DNA of 64,000 bases from Chrysomallon squamiferum (GCA_012295275.1 CM022673.1:12866288-12930287); one strand, 5' to 3'; counted from the first letter of the stretch, positions 11,421 to 22,395 are shown. The notes: generated by a model not told the origin, from the letters alone. Translations and numbers: made by a program.

Positions 11421-11584
11421 TCATGTTTTTCTGTTTGTTTCACCATCTGCTTCACATCATCAGTGATTACAAAGAGAATTTTATTATTTATTTATTTTAT
11501 TTTTTTTTTTTTTTTACATCTTCTAAATTAAGTCTTCCTATCTCCGTTTATTCTCATTTGTTTAATAAATAAATAAACAGATGT

Positions 11585-11722
11585 TAGCTCTCTGTAAACA
11601 GGTTGTCAGTGTGTTGTCTGTCTGTGTAGCATTGTAGAAAAATGTAATTATGAAACGAAATTGCAACAAAGAAATAAAACAGATAAGCTTGGAAGAGGAA
11701 GATACCACTGAGATAGCAACAG
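11585..11722 (-). mobile_element. SINE fragment with A-box-like head
   Basis: The plus strand reads ATACCACTGAGATAGCAAC at its right end (11702-11720). The reverse complement is an A-box-like CTATCTCAGTGG. To the left lie TGAAACGAAATTGCAACAAA (compare GGAACGAGAAATAG of the family) and CTCTCTGTAAACAGG. No B box remains. The alignment is weaker than for the 7.5-kb copy. Confidence 0.4.
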
Positions 11723-12000
11723 GCACAGGAAAATTAATTTCTGAAACAGAATGAAAGAGTGAAGGAGGAATAAATTAATTAATGAATGGATGGATGGATG
11801 GATGGATGAATGATTGGTTAATGCATAAGTGAGTCAATGAATCAATTAATCAATCAATCAATAAAAGAATGAATTATTAAATAAATGGATGGATTAATAG
11901 ATGAACAGATGGATGGATGGATGAATAAATGGATGGGTGAATGGAAGAATGGATAGATGAATGGATGAATGAATGAACGAATGAATTTAAAAATGAAGGA
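11723..12000. repeat. GGAT/GAAT tetranucleotide tract
   Basis: GGATGGATGGATGGATG and GAATGAATGAATG units with interruptions and two sub-blocks. Open frames here are repeat artefacts. It could have grown from the AATG-type tail of a SINE. Confidence 0.8.
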
Positions 12001-12214
12001 ATTAATGATTAACCATAATGACACATAGTTGTTTATTAATTCCCAGATCATTGATTCTGTAATTATGACATGAGAGAGAAGCAACCTTGTAGCAATAAAG
12101 AACAATGAAACTTTTACACAAACTATCCCACAAATATGAATAATTCACCTACTTTTTTATTTATTTATATATTATTATTTTATTTTTTTAGCTAAAGAGC
12201 TATACCTGGAATAG

Positions 12215-12410
12215 AAAATTAACGACATCCATAAAATGCTCTTGATAATAAACAGCAAAACATCTTTCGAAAGCAACTTCCCATAAACAGGGGGGGAAAG
12301 GTCTACTCTATCTTGTTTTTACAGGCTATGGAGCAATGGCAAGAACGGAGAATAACCTGAAGGGTTCTCTGAAAAGTACCGTTCACGTGACCTAAAGCAC
12401 CACAGCTGTG
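12215..12410 (-). mobile_element. SINE, degraded
   Basis: Plus-strand landmarks in order: TTAACGACATCC (12220-12231, the 3' part of the element), AGCAAAACATCTTTCGAAAG, TTCCCATAAACAGG (12279-12292), GGAGCAATGGCAAGAACGGA then GAATAACC (12331-12358). The order and spacing match the 7.45-7.70 kb copy. A recognisable tRNA head is not preserved beyond about 12400. Confidence 0.6.
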
Positions 12411-12800
12411 ATGGAAATGTATCAAAGATACAATCTGCTGAACAAAAGGAATAGATTTCTTTAATGACAGAGTTTCGTTATTTTACAGTTACTTAATCAA
12501 TATTTAACGAAGCGGTTCTACCGTGTTAAAAGCTGAAAGAATAAAAATGACTGTTGGTGCAATAAATCAATGTAGCTCATTGTCGTAGTGTGTAGTATTT
12601 AAAATAATAAGCTGGTATATTGAAATATGAAAGGTTTACCTAGTAAATTCTATTTTAAACTGAAAAATGAAACAGAGTACGCTTTGACAATGCATATTGA
12701 AAACTTATTTCATAGAATGAATTAATGACATATTCATGTAAAATACATTATTTAAAGAAAAAAACGTAATTGAAATTGAAATTAAAAAATAATTCTTTAC
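12411..12800. other. AT-rich sequence, nothing recognised
   Basis: Non-repetitive sequence with no convincing splice sites or open frame. Confidence 0.45.
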
Positions 12801-12950
12801 TGAAGACGAAATGTAAGCATAGACAGACATATAGACAGACAGACAAACAAAAAGAGAGGCATAAAAATATATATAGGTAGTTAAACTGCTAGACAGACAG
12901 ACAAACAGACAGACAGATGGATAGATACATACATACATACTGGCAGAGAG
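12801..12950. repeat. AGAC/CATA microsatellite
   Basis: GACAGACAGACA-type repeats, CATA units and short interruptions. The open frame over it is an artefact. Confidence 0.75.
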
Positions 12951-13450
12951 AGTGGGAAAGATTATATATGGTAATAACATATTTCAAATAAATGAAAAAC
13001 TGTTGGATCTGCATAATCTGAAAAATAAATCTATGTGACATTCTGTATTTCACAAAAGACTTAAATATTTGGAAAACAAAAAGAAAAGAAAAACTTGTTT
13101 TTAAATTTTATTAATATTGTTCAAACGAATATGTCATTACACATATAAATATACAAACGCGCGCTTTTACACACAAATACACACATTAAAAAAAAATGTA
13201 TAAAGACAACAATCATAATTAAAACAGAACACAAATTTAAAATGTTTTTTTTTTATAAATCATGAAAGGGACAAAACATTTTTATTTTATGTGTCATATA
13301 TAAAACGTAAAAAAAAAAACATTCACTAAAAATAACGCAAAGATCTAAATATGTTGATCTGTATTTATTTACTGATTCTTTTACACTTCCTGGTTTAAAC
13401 TGTAGTTAATTTGATTCGACTGACTGTCTTCATTTGTGTTCATTCAAACA
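12951..13450. other. AT-rich sequence, nothing recognised
   Basis: A-rich tracts and mixed sequence. No feature supported. Confidence 0.4.
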
Positions 13451-13459
13451 TACACAACT

Positions 13460-13990
13460 GATTATTATACCATTATACAGTCTACTTAAATCTAGATCAT
13501 ACCTTTAAGCAAGTCTATTTAAATAACATTTTATACGTTTTTAAGATGTCTACTTAATTCTGTTTGTGACATAAATTTTTGCTGCATACAAAACTTTTAT
13601 ATAAACACAAAGCGAAAAAAAATCGACTTAAATTAATTTTTATTCCACATCTTTAGATCTACTTAAATCTATTAATAACATATTTATAATCCCTCTACTT
13701 ATGTTGTTGCATTTAGTACAACTTAAAATAGTCTACTTAAATTACTTTACTTATACGTCTTTGACCCAGACTACTTAAATCTATTTATATCATTAATGGT
13801 ATGCTACTTAAAAAAAACCCACTACATTATATCATAACTTGAAGCTAGTCTATTTAAATATAGAGTCACTAATAACGATCCATTTAAATCACTTCATTTA
13901 TACGAGATCGTTGAGCCGTCTACTTAAATTAGTTTATCTGTCCAATCACTCGAACCTAATCTATTTAAATAACTTTACGACGTCATTTTA
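13460..13990. repeat. Diverged array of ~45-60-bp units with CTACTTAAAT
   Basis: The words TCTACTTAAAT or TCTATTTAAAT recur about ten times at roughly 35-75-bp intervals (for example 13482, 13665, 13732, 13770, 13850, 13918, 13959), with different sequence between. This is an old tandem array whose spacers have diverged while the TTTAAAT core remained. CpG dinucleotides are commoner from about 13860 onward. Confidence 0.7.
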
Positions 13991-14000
13991 AAAAAAAAAA

Positions 14001-14370
14001 AAAGAGGTACCCGATATTTAAATTGATAAATTAACTTTAGCGTTCATCCATGTGTTTGCATAAAAGATTACTTTAAAAGGAATTATTTGATCACTTTCTA
14101 TGCGTAGGAGTGAAAAAGACAAATGATTTACAAGTAAATTTCCCTTTACCCCGAGGGGCAGACAAGCCATTAATAGAACGGATGGGTTATTTTAAGAAGA
14201 AAAAAAAAAAAAAAAAAAATTCAGTAAAACTTGAAATGTATACCAGTTGAACCATAGATATACTTGTATACGTAATTATACAAGTTATGATTTAAGCAAA
14301 ACAAATCCCTGAAAATGTAAATTTTGTTACCTTTTTGTGAATTTTGTATAACTGACTTACGAAAAACGTA
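14001..14370. other. Unique sequence with poly(A)
   Basis: Mixed sequence with a poly(A) run near 14200-14219. Nothing recognised. Confidence 0.4.
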
Positions 14371-14371
14371 T

Positions 14372-14700
14372 TCTTCCTTAAAGGTGTGAATGTTTAAGTG
14401 AATGGATTATATGTGTGTATAAAACAGATAAGACAGCTTAAAGATGAGAATGGATTATCTTTTGGTAAAATACAGTTAACAGATATTAAAGGTGTCAGTG
14501 GATTACCTACCTGTATAAATAGGTAACTTACCTTTAGAGTATAAATAAATTATCTCACTGTCGCAAGCGTGCTTCACAACAGCTTACTCTGATTTTTGTT
14601 CAGTCAGTCAGTCAGTATAAAATGGATAACTTATCATAAAATAATAAATGGATTATCTACCTGTATAAACCAGGTTACTTACCTTAAAGGTGTATATCCT
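14372..14700. repeat. ~50-60-bp tandem array, CTTAAAGGTGT units
   Basis: Units share CTTAAAGGTGT, TGGATTATCTACCTGTATAA and GGTTACTTACC (for example 14380, 14440, 14488, 14530, 14650, 14685). The array overlaps the end of the candidate exon at 14683-14800, so the excellent donor-like sequence there belongs to the repeat unit as well. This lowers confidence in the exon. Confidence 0.7.
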
Positions 14701-14800
14701 GGGTCTAACAAATCTGAATCTTGGCTCTGACGTCGGGAGACAGACGGCTCGGACGATGATTCGTTTGTGCCTTGTGACACCTCCATCTCCGGACAGACAC
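14683..14800 (-). CDS. Candidate coding exon B, product unknown (partial)
   Basis: On the minus strand a CAG at 14803-14801 could be an acceptor, and the segment ends in AAG followed by GTAAGT (14682-14677), close to the ideal splice donor. One frame is open throughout and reads VCPEMEVSQGTNESSSEP, then a basic and Ser-rich part ending SQDSDLLDPGYTPL. The acidic dileucine (DSDLL) and YTPL resemble endocytic sorting motifs of cytoplasmic tails. That is only an inference. The acceptor needs phase 1, matching the donor of candidate exon A, and the junction would make a Cys codon. Against it: the acceptor lies in a short-repeat patch with a poor pyrimidine tract, and the donor lies in a tandem-repeat unit. 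I do not recognise the protein. Confidence 0.35.
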
Positions 14801-14814
14801 CTGTCTGACAGACA

Positions 14815-15080
14815 CGTGGAATCCTGTTTGTGACACTCTGGATATCCTTCTTATCGGACACTGGAAGTCCTGCTTATCGGACAGTGGAATATCCTGTTTA
14901 CCAGACACTTTAATATCTTTGTAAGTTTCAAACAGTTGAATATCCTGTGTATTAAATAGTATCCTGTGTATCTGACGCCGACACTTTCTTAAATATCCTG
15001 GATATTAGACACTCTGGTATCCTGACAACAAGTCCACTGACAGATGCACAGACAGATGCACAGACAGTCGGATTACTTTA
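14815..15080. repeat. Diverged ~23-bp repeats (ATATCCTG)
   Basis: On the plus strand ATCCTG recurs about every 20-35 bp, often with GACAC or GGACA nearby, as in TCGGACACTGGAAGTCCTGC and TATCGGACAGTGGAATATCC. A pair of ACAGATGCACAGAC copies follows near 15040-15066. If the exon pair is real, this array is its intron. Confidence 0.7.
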
Positions 15081-15125
15081 CACATTCAAATATCATCAGA
15101 AACTTGGACACCAGCTAAATCTTAC

Positions 15126-15228
15126 ACGGTATCTCTGCACTGTTTCCTTCTTCCAAAACCAATACGTAACCTCCACTCGGTAATACGGCCACCCCAGCTA
15201 GAACGGACACTGTCGCTCCCGCTTCCAC
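15126..15228 (-). CDS. Candidate coding exon A, product unknown (partial)
   Basis: On the minus strand a pyrimidine-rich tract (TTTACTTGTGTCTTCTTC) ends in CAG at 15231-15229, a good acceptor. The exon ends before GTAAGA (15125-15120). The frame starting with the first base reads VEAGATVSVLAGVAVLPSGG, then YVLVLEEGNSAEIP, with codon use and GC content clearly above the surroundings. It could contain a hydrophobic segment, or the EGNSAEIPC end could be the beginning of an Ig-like strand, but neither is secure. One other frame is also open, so the reading is uncertain. Length 103 gives a phase-1 donor compatible with candidate exon B. No start codon or gene identity could be assigned. Confidence 0.4.
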
Positions 15229-15620
15229 CTGTACGAAGAAGACACAAGTAAAATGAACGGCAGAAATGTAAACACAGACACACGGACCATCAAACTCCGA
15301 ATTAATCAGCAAATTACAAGCGACAGCTTAGAGCTATAGTTTCACAATTCCACACACGCAACGATACGCCCGTTTCGTAAAGGCGAGCTAAATCGATTTT
15401 AAACGAATTAGTTTGCGAAAATTTACCGCTACGTGCAAATCGAGTTAAAACGGCTGAAGATCGGATTACGCACAGACTCTTGATGCTGCATGTTAACACG
15501 GGGTTCAGTGCCAAATTGGTTATTTTGCTCTTCAAGAACAAAGAGAAGTAATGGGAGATTTTTGCCATAATGAAACGCCTAACCGACAGTATAGTGCCGG
15601 GTGTCTGACATATTAAATGT
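15229..15620. other. CpG-richer unique sequence upstream of the candidate exons
   Basis: This stretch has many CpG dinucleotides (for example ACGATACGCCCGTTTCG near 15361) in an otherwise CpG-poor window. It could be a promoter or 5' region for a minus-strand gene containing the two candidate exons. An 84-codon minus-strand open frame starts at 15568 but resembles no family I know. Confidence 0.4.
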
Positions 15621-15634
15621 CATTAATTAAACCG

Positions 15635-15798
15635 TCTGACTTTAAAAAAAAAAAAAAAAAAAAAAATAAACAGAGCAGCTCTCCGATGCCAAAACTATAT
15701 TTGTGTTTTCTTCTTCTTCTTTCTTTAAAATCAAAAACATAACTCTTATGAAAAAAAGATTTTTTTCTTCTTCTACTTTTTTTCTTCTTTATTTATTT

Positions 15799-15832
<34 letters not shown>

Positions 15833-15990
15833 GGGAAGAAAAAGGAAATAGCAAATAGGTGTCTAAATTTTTTTTTTTTTTAAGGTATTTTAAAATATTT
15901 TATAACATGTATTACTTGTATTATTGTTGTTGTTGTTATTCTTTGATTTTTATTATCATCACTGTTGTTGTATTTTTTAAACACACATAT
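15635..15990. repeat. Poly(A), TTC, TTTA and poly(T) low-complexity block
   Basis: A poly(A) run (15641-15666), TTCTTC patches, TTTA units (15789-15815), a poly(T) run and GTT units. No gene. Confidence 0.8.
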
Positions 15991-16790
15991 GCACATACAC
16001 ACACACACACATATACAGAAGAAAGAGAGTGATGAATGTATAGACAGATGGATGGAAGGTTGAACGAACAGACAAATAGATATTTGAACATATGAACAGA
16101 CTAATGTACAGACAGATAAACAAACAGACAGAGACAGAAGCAGAATTGTGCTGCTTCACATTCATAACAAACTTCTTTAAATATCTCAACTCCCTCCTTC
16201 TTAAAAAAACATTTTTTTTTTAATCAAAACTTTTCTTCATCCTTATTTTAATTTTCTTATATCAAAAAATGTCCTATCTCACATTAATCTCTCCTAACTT
16301 CTCTTTTCTTTCTGAATTCATCTTTCTTTTCTTTTTTACTCCAAATTTTTGCCTGCTGACATTTGACCAAGTTCTCTCCCTTTGCAGAGTAATTCTCCTT
16401 TCACCATGGGAGGGAAAATGGAAGCAGCTTTTCTAGCCCCTAGGATGACTTAAGTTGTGAATAACATAAAAATGTCTATTGTCTGCAGCAATCAATAATA
16501 GAAAGTCAGTATTATAGCTTCAATCTTTGATGACCAAGTTGTCAACAGAAAGTTAATCTCAATGACTGTAAAAGTTATTTCTGCGGCAACCTTTGAGAAG
16601 AATGAGATATATGAGATGTGACTGATATCGTTAGAGAAAAAAAAAAAAAAAAAATGTAAACTGAAATGAAATAATTTAAAAACAAAAAATGAAAATAATA
16701 TATAGAATAAAAAATTATAAAATGACATATCTTAAAGGAAAAAATAATGTTGTATGAAATTTAAGAAAATTAAAAATGATGGCTATCTTT
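15991..16790. other. CA and GACA patches, then AT-rich unique sequence
   Basis: A CA run near 15997-16010 and a GACA/GATG patch (16030-16135) are followed by pyrimidine-rich then mixed sequence and a poly(A) near 16637-16654. No feature supported. Confidence 0.45.
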
Positions 16791-16794
16791 ACAA

Positions 16795-17017
16795 ATAAAG
16801 AGACTGACAGACAGACACATAGACAGATAGATAGATAGAAAGACAGATAGATGGATTGATGGATGAATGGTCAGAGAGAGAGATAGACTGATAGAAAGAC
16901 TGAGCAATAAATGGATGGAGAGATAAATAGATAAATGGATGGATGAATGGATGAATAGATAGATAAATAGAGAGATACACAGATAAATAAATAGGCATAT
17001 AGTTAGTGAGATATAGG

Positions 17018-17070
<53 letters not shown>

Positions 17071-17090
17071 TAGATAGATAGATAGATATA
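16795..17090. repeat. GATA/GATG tetranucleotides and a long GT run
   Basis: GACAGACA, GATAGATA and GGATGAAT units (16795-16990), a GT run of about 40 bp (17021-17062) and GATA units. The 128- and 109-codon minus-strand frames are simple-repeat artefacts. Confidence 0.9.
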
Positions 17091-17500
17091 AATAACTAAA
17101 AAGCAGACGACACAACATTTAACACTTTGGATGTGTAACAAATGGGAGGATGTCACACAGTTAGCACATTTCAGTGATTTGATATGAAATCTGATACCGA
17201 AGTTTACAAGTGGTTCACACTAATGTAACAGCTTTTCTCACAGCCTTGCTGTAGTTGTGATATTGTGCAGGTGGCCAGCTGTTGTGTGATGATGTTTTCA
17301 GTGTACAGACAGACAAGCACATTTTGCTTATCTCTGACACTCAGAAAACAGATGATTTGTCTCAGGTTATGCCCATAACAGGCGTGCATTAACATCCGTG
17401 TTACGGAAATGTGCTTAAGGTTATCTACACCCTTATCTAAACCAGCAGGAAGGAAGGAATTGCATTCAACATGGTTTTTATCTTTAGTGTTGTGTGTAGA
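17091..17500. other. Unique sequence with a dispersed-repeat motif
   Basis: Less AT-rich than its surroundings. The motif ATGCCCATAACAGGCGTGCA (17369-17388) matches the repeated motif of the 21.6-22.4 kb array. Nothing gene-like was found. Confidence 0.5.
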
Positions 17501-17740
17501 TAGCTAGACACATAGATACATATATTACATAGCTACATATACACATACACACAGACACATATACATACACACAGACATATATACTTTTACAAAACATATA
17601 CATGCATACATACATACTTAAACACATACATACATACATACATACATACATACATACATACATACACACACACACAAACACAGATACACAGATACAACCA
17701 TACATACATCCACACACACACACACACATATGGATAAGGT
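17501..17740. repeat. ACAT/CATA and CA microsatellite
   Basis: ACATACAC words and a pure CATA run (about 17620-17664) followed by CA runs. Three overlapping open frames on the minus strand are repeat shadows. Confidence 0.9.
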
Positions 17741-17966
17741 GACAACAGAAGAAGAAACACTCTGTTGACAAATAAAACAGAGTGATAGGACACAACAGAC
17801 TATGTTTATTATGTCATTAAAAATCATAATTAAAAACGTTTTTTTATAATTTAAATTTAAGCTCTAAATAAATCTATTTAAAACCAGTATGTTACAGTAG
17901 CAGATGAAAACTTGTCTTTTAAGAATAAAATAATTTATAAAGTAAAATTATAAAAGAATACAAATT

Positions 17967-18026
<60 letters not shown>

Positions 18027-18545
18027 TCAACAACAATAGAACAATGATAATAATTGCATCCAAAAATAATGACAATAAAAATAACAACAACACATAAAAT
18101 GTCTGAACAAGGCAGGAAACAATTAAAGGAATTCTCAGTCAACATCCTATTTTAGTACTGAAATTTTTTATTCGTTTTTAATTCATTTCTCTGTCATTAT
18201 CTGTAACAGTAACAATTTTTTATTTTTTATTTTAAATTTTACTGTTTTTTTTGGAGCCATTAATCAAACATAAAAAGAAACGATGTAAAGAAAATGATAT
18301 ACTCTCAGTGAATGTCAATTGAAAAATCAAAAGATAAATGTGTTTTTGTTTTAAAGACGTCTGTTTGTGAAAAAGAAAGTATTGCTGTTCTGTGTACTGC
18401 TGAGCTATTTTCTACATCTGAGATATTTACATTAACCTTTTAAAATGCTTGGTTCCTTGTATTAGGGTTTTTGTTGTTTTTTTTTTTTTATTATTATTTT
18501 CCAAATCTAAAAAATGGTAAATTTTAAAGTGATTGCTAAAATTAT
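17741..18545. other. AT-rich sequence with an AAT run
   Basis: An AAT run of about 55 bp (17969-18025) lies in AT-rich sequence. No coding or RNA feature was recognised. Confidence 0.5.
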
Positions 18546-18865
18546 TTCAACAGCAATCCATCTATCAATCCAGGGAAACATCCATCCACCTTTTCATCAA
18601 TCCATTTTCTTGATCATCCATTCATTCATCCATCCATTCATCCATACATCAATCCATTCATTAGTTCATTTATTCATCCATCCATCCAACCATCCATTTG
18701 TCAGTCCACATATCAGTCCATTCATCCTTCCATCTGTCTTTCAAACTACTCTTCCATTCAGCCGTCCATTTCTCCATACATCCATCTTTCCATCCATGCA
18801 TCTATCCAATTATTCATTCATCTATCCATTCACCCATTTTTCCATCCATCCATCCATTAATCCTA
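18546..18865. repeat. CATC/CATT tetranucleotide tract, 320 bp
   Basis: Degenerate ATCC/CATT units (CCATCCATTCATCC type) with frequent single changes. The 124-codon open frame, rich in Ile, His, Pro and Ser, is a repeat artefact. Confidence 0.9.
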
Positions 18866-19100
18866 TTTACTACATTTTAATTAGATGAGTAGGAGAAAGT
18901 AATAAATCAAGGAACTGTTAAAACAACTGTTTAAATATTCATCTGACAAGTCTAACTTAAAACAATTTAATGGGGAAACTGTCATTAACACAGATATATA
19001 ATATGTTTACTAATAACAAAAAAAACCACATATATAATACACCCAAATATACATGCATATTATTATTATTATTATTAATACTATTATTATTATTTACAAT
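18866..19100. other. AT-rich sequence with a TTA run
   Basis: Short unique sequence ending in TTA repeats. Nothing recognised. Confidence 0.45.
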
Positions 19101-19164
19101 CAGCATTATAATTAATTTTAAAATTTTCTTTTTCAGCATTACAATTAATTTTAAAATTTTCTTT
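19101..19164. repeat. Tandem duplication of a ~32-bp segment
   Basis: The segment CAGCATTATAATTAATTTTA followed by AAATTTTCTTT occurs twice in a row with one base change and a small length difference. This is a recent small duplication. Confidence 0.8.
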
Positions 19165-19850
19165 CTTAACTGTTTTTTTTTTTTTTTTTTTTTTAAACTT
19201 TATGTATATTTTTCTGGTGTCAGCATTAACTTACAATTATTATTTTTTACCACACATTTATTTTGAATAGATTTATTTACATTTTAAATTTAAAACCATT
19301 TTTTATTATACATTTTAATGATTTAATATAATGGCATTTAATGGAATTCTATAATTTCTCTCTGTTACACACAGATACACACACACACACACACACACAT
19401 GCATGCATATATAGATATGCATATGTACAAACATATGCACAGACACACTGGTGGTAGTTGTAATATTAGTTAGCAGTAACAGTAACAGGACTACCAGTAG
19501 TAGTAGTAGCAGTAGAAATAGTCTTTGTTGTAGTAGTGGTGGCTGCAGTGGTAAATGTATTAACGGACCAGTTGTTGTAGTTGAAGATAATGGAGAACAC
19601 AGATATATCTAGATCTTTCTTGGTACAAGTTATTTCAGAAGTAGTTTTTTTTTTGACTTACACATTAGAAAAAACGATTATTTGATATGCCAATACATAC
19701 TGGGTTTCGAGAATTAAGAATTTAGAAAAAAGAAAATAATTAATTTTGTTTCCTGAAGGAAGATATATATATATATATATATATTTTCTATTTTGGGACA
19801 TGGTTCAAGGCAAGACGTTTTTCAAACACAAATCAACTCTTCATTTAACT
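19165..19850. other. AT-rich sequence, CA and GTA patches
   Basis: Poly(T) (19172-19194), a CA run (19377-19400), GTAGTAGTAG near 19496-19512 and an AT run near 19764-19784. No gene was recognised. Confidence 0.5.
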
Positions 19851-20457
19851 TAAAATAATACATATAACACACTTTTCACTGAATACATATAACACACTTT
19901 TCACTGAATAGATATAACACAACATTCACTGAATAGATATAACACAATATTCACTGAATACATATAACACAATTTTCACTGAATACATATAACAATATTC
20001 ACTGAATAGATATAACACAATATTCACTGAATACATATAACACAATTTTCACTGAATACATATAACAATATTCACTGAATAGATATAACACAATATTCAC
20101 TGAATACATATAACACACTTTTCACTGCATACATATAACAATATTCACTGAATAGATATAACAGTATTCACTGAAAACATACAACACAATATTCACTGAA
20201 AACATATAAGACAACATTCACTGAATACATATAACAAAACATTCACTGAAAACATACAACACAATATTCATTGAAAACATACAACACAATACTCACTGAA
20301 TACATACAACACAGTACTCACTGAATACATACAACACAGTACTCACTGAATACATACAACACAGTACTCACTGAATACATACAACACAATATTCACTGAA
20401 AACATACAACACAACATTCACTGAAAACATACAACACAGTACTCACTGAATACAAGA
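19851..20457. repeat. 24-25-bp minisatellite, about 25 copies
   Basis: Units such as CATATAACACACTTTTCACTGAATA repeat head to tail (shown in part: ATAACACA and TTCACTGAATA). The left half alternates GATATAACACAATATTCACT, CATATAACACAATTTTCACT and a shorter CATATAACAATATTCACT form in a repeated three-unit order. The right half is dominated by CATACAACACAGTACTCACT. This is a higher-order structure inside one array. Coding can be ruled out because unit length varies. Confidence 0.92.
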
Positions 20458-20675
20458 GTGAACCCAATAAATGAGTATGTTTTTTACAAGCGACAGTTAT
20501 AAAGAAACAACTCAACGATGCCTTCTACCAACAGCTAATCTGGGAAGAGTGAGATACTTACAGACTTTCTTCTAACTGACAAACCATCTAACTTACTAAC
20601 ACACGAACAGTCTGTTGCATGCTGTACCACACACATGATCTGGTGGCTGAATATCTCACAGCTAACTGCAGATAC
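20458..20675. other. Unique sequence between two arrays
   Basis: Mixed sequence of slightly higher complexity. No feature recognised. Confidence 0.4.
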
Positions 20676-20828
20676 ACAAAACACTGTAATTACTCTCATT
20701 TACCAAAACACACTGATTTTTACACTCAAAACACTGTAATTACTCTCATTTACCAAAACACCTAATTTTACACACAAAACACTGTAATTACTCTCATTTA
20801 CCAAAACACGCTGATTTTTACACACTTG
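20676..20828. repeat. 50-bp triplicate
   Basis: Three nearly identical copies begin AAAACACTGTAATTACTCTC and continue ATTTACCAAAACAC (starts near 20677, 20728 and 20777). The middle copy is two bases shorter. The low divergence implies recent duplication. Confidence 0.92.
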
Positions 20829-20985
20829 TGTTCTGTGAAAAGTAAGCAGTGACAATCCTCTACGTACATCCAGACATAGTGGTCAGTGTGATGTTACTCA
20901 CAGTGTACTTAACTTTCTTTATGAAATATCAGTCAGTGTGCAGGGCCAGTCAGGACATTCAGTTCTGCAGTAAAAAAAGCATCCA

Positions 20986-21021
20986 GGGGGGGAGGGGGGA
21001 AAAAAGGGAGGGGCGGGTGGG
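20986..21021 (+). other. G-rich tract with G-quadruplex pattern
   Basis: Six G runs of three to six or more bases are separated by one to six bases, including GGGAGGGGCGGGTGGG (21006-21021). This meets the usual G3+N1-7 pattern with spare runs and is exceptional in this AT-rich window. It sits about 240 bp left of a long CT tract. Confidence 0.8.
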
Positions 21022-21262
21022 AGAGAAAGAGATTGAGAGACAGTAGAGAAAGTGAAAGGAGAATACAAAAATATGAAAATAAAAAGAACTAGAAAAATCT
21101 AACCTTAATCCTCAATGCAGCAAATGTGGTTGTATGGTGTCTCTCACGTTCTCTCAGTATTTGTTTCTTTCATTTCATTATCTTCTTATTACTTTCTCTC
21201 TTTTTCTGCTTTTGGTTGTTGATTTTTTTACTCTAGCTCTCTGTTTCTTTCTTTTTCTCTTT
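21022..21262. other. Purine-rich then pyrimidine-rich flank
   Basis: GA-rich sequence (21022-21060) switches to CT/TTTC-rich sequence by 21130. No gene was recognised. Confidence 0.45.
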
Positions 21263-21365
<103 letters not shown>

Positions 21366-21639
21366 TTGTTTATGTGTGTCTCAGTCTACATATAATCCTG
21401 TTTATATTTAACTATGCTCTGTGATATCCTCATTTTTTGGTATGGGGTACATTGTGAACTCAGATGTTTTCTGTTAATACTTGTACTTCAGCAGTTCCAG
21501 ATAATTTATACAGTTACGAAATTAACAATCATTATTTATCTTTCATTTTTTTTTTTTTTTTCTGTGATGGTTAAAAGATGGATGGACATTGGTTGTAATG
21601 ACCAAAAGTCTAGATGTACATGTTGGTTAAGTGACACAT

Positions 21640-22395
21640 TTTTGGATTGTATGCCCATAGCCGACATGCTTGAACCTACTATGGGTGTCAGCATGTTTTA
21701 GATAACTGATGAAACCAGTAGAGAGATTAATACTATTATAACTTTCATTAAATATAGAATTCATTAAATCCAGAACAGGCATGTTTGAACCTAATGCTGT
21801 TTTAAATAACTGATGAAGTCAACAGAGAAATAAGCAATTCTATTTTATCTCCTTTAAATTAACACACAAATTTTACTCTCAGATATTGTATTCCCAAGAC
21901 AGGCATGCATGAACCTTCAGTGGACATAAACATCAACTGAAATCTGCAGAGAAACTGACCCTGTAACTAGATTAATTTAATACATCACACTCTCTTTACC
22001 CTCTTAATTTGTATGCCCTGGAGAGGCGTGCATGAACCTTCAGTGGACATCAACCATTAATAAAAGTCTGAAGAGACACTGTAACTACATTTGTTTAACA
22101 CAGCACGCTGTCTTTACCCTCTTAATTTGAATGCCCTGGAGAGGCGTGCATGAACCTTCGCTGGCGTTAACTGTTAATAAAAGTCTGGAGAGACTATGTT
22201 AATTTAACACAGCACATTGTCTTTTACTCTGTTAATTTGTATGACCAGGGCAGAGAAGCCTGAACCTCCATTGATCACAAACTGATAATTGAAGCCTACA
22301 GAGACACTAACAGAGTAACAGTATTTATTTAATAAACTGCTGAAGATAGCTTCATTTTACTAATTGGTCAGTGAGGCATGCATACATCCCTGAGG
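21640..22395. repeat. ~120-bp diverged tandem array, six to seven units
   Basis: Units carry ATGCCC, an ACAGGCATGC-like stretch and TGAACCT, then CAGTGGACAT and GAAATCTGCAGAGA-like sequence. The TGAACCT positions (about 21670, 21787, 21909, 22031, 22151, 22260) give a period of 109-122 bp. Lone copies of the motif at about 10367 and 17370 show that it is also dispersed. No long conserved open frame runs through the units. Confidence 0.85.

Noticed and set aside
15314-15568. 84-codon minus-strand frame as a first coding exon of the candidate gene
   Set aside because: It ends in a stop without a convincing donor leading to the exon at 15228, and its composition is unremarkable. Retained only as a CpG-richer region.
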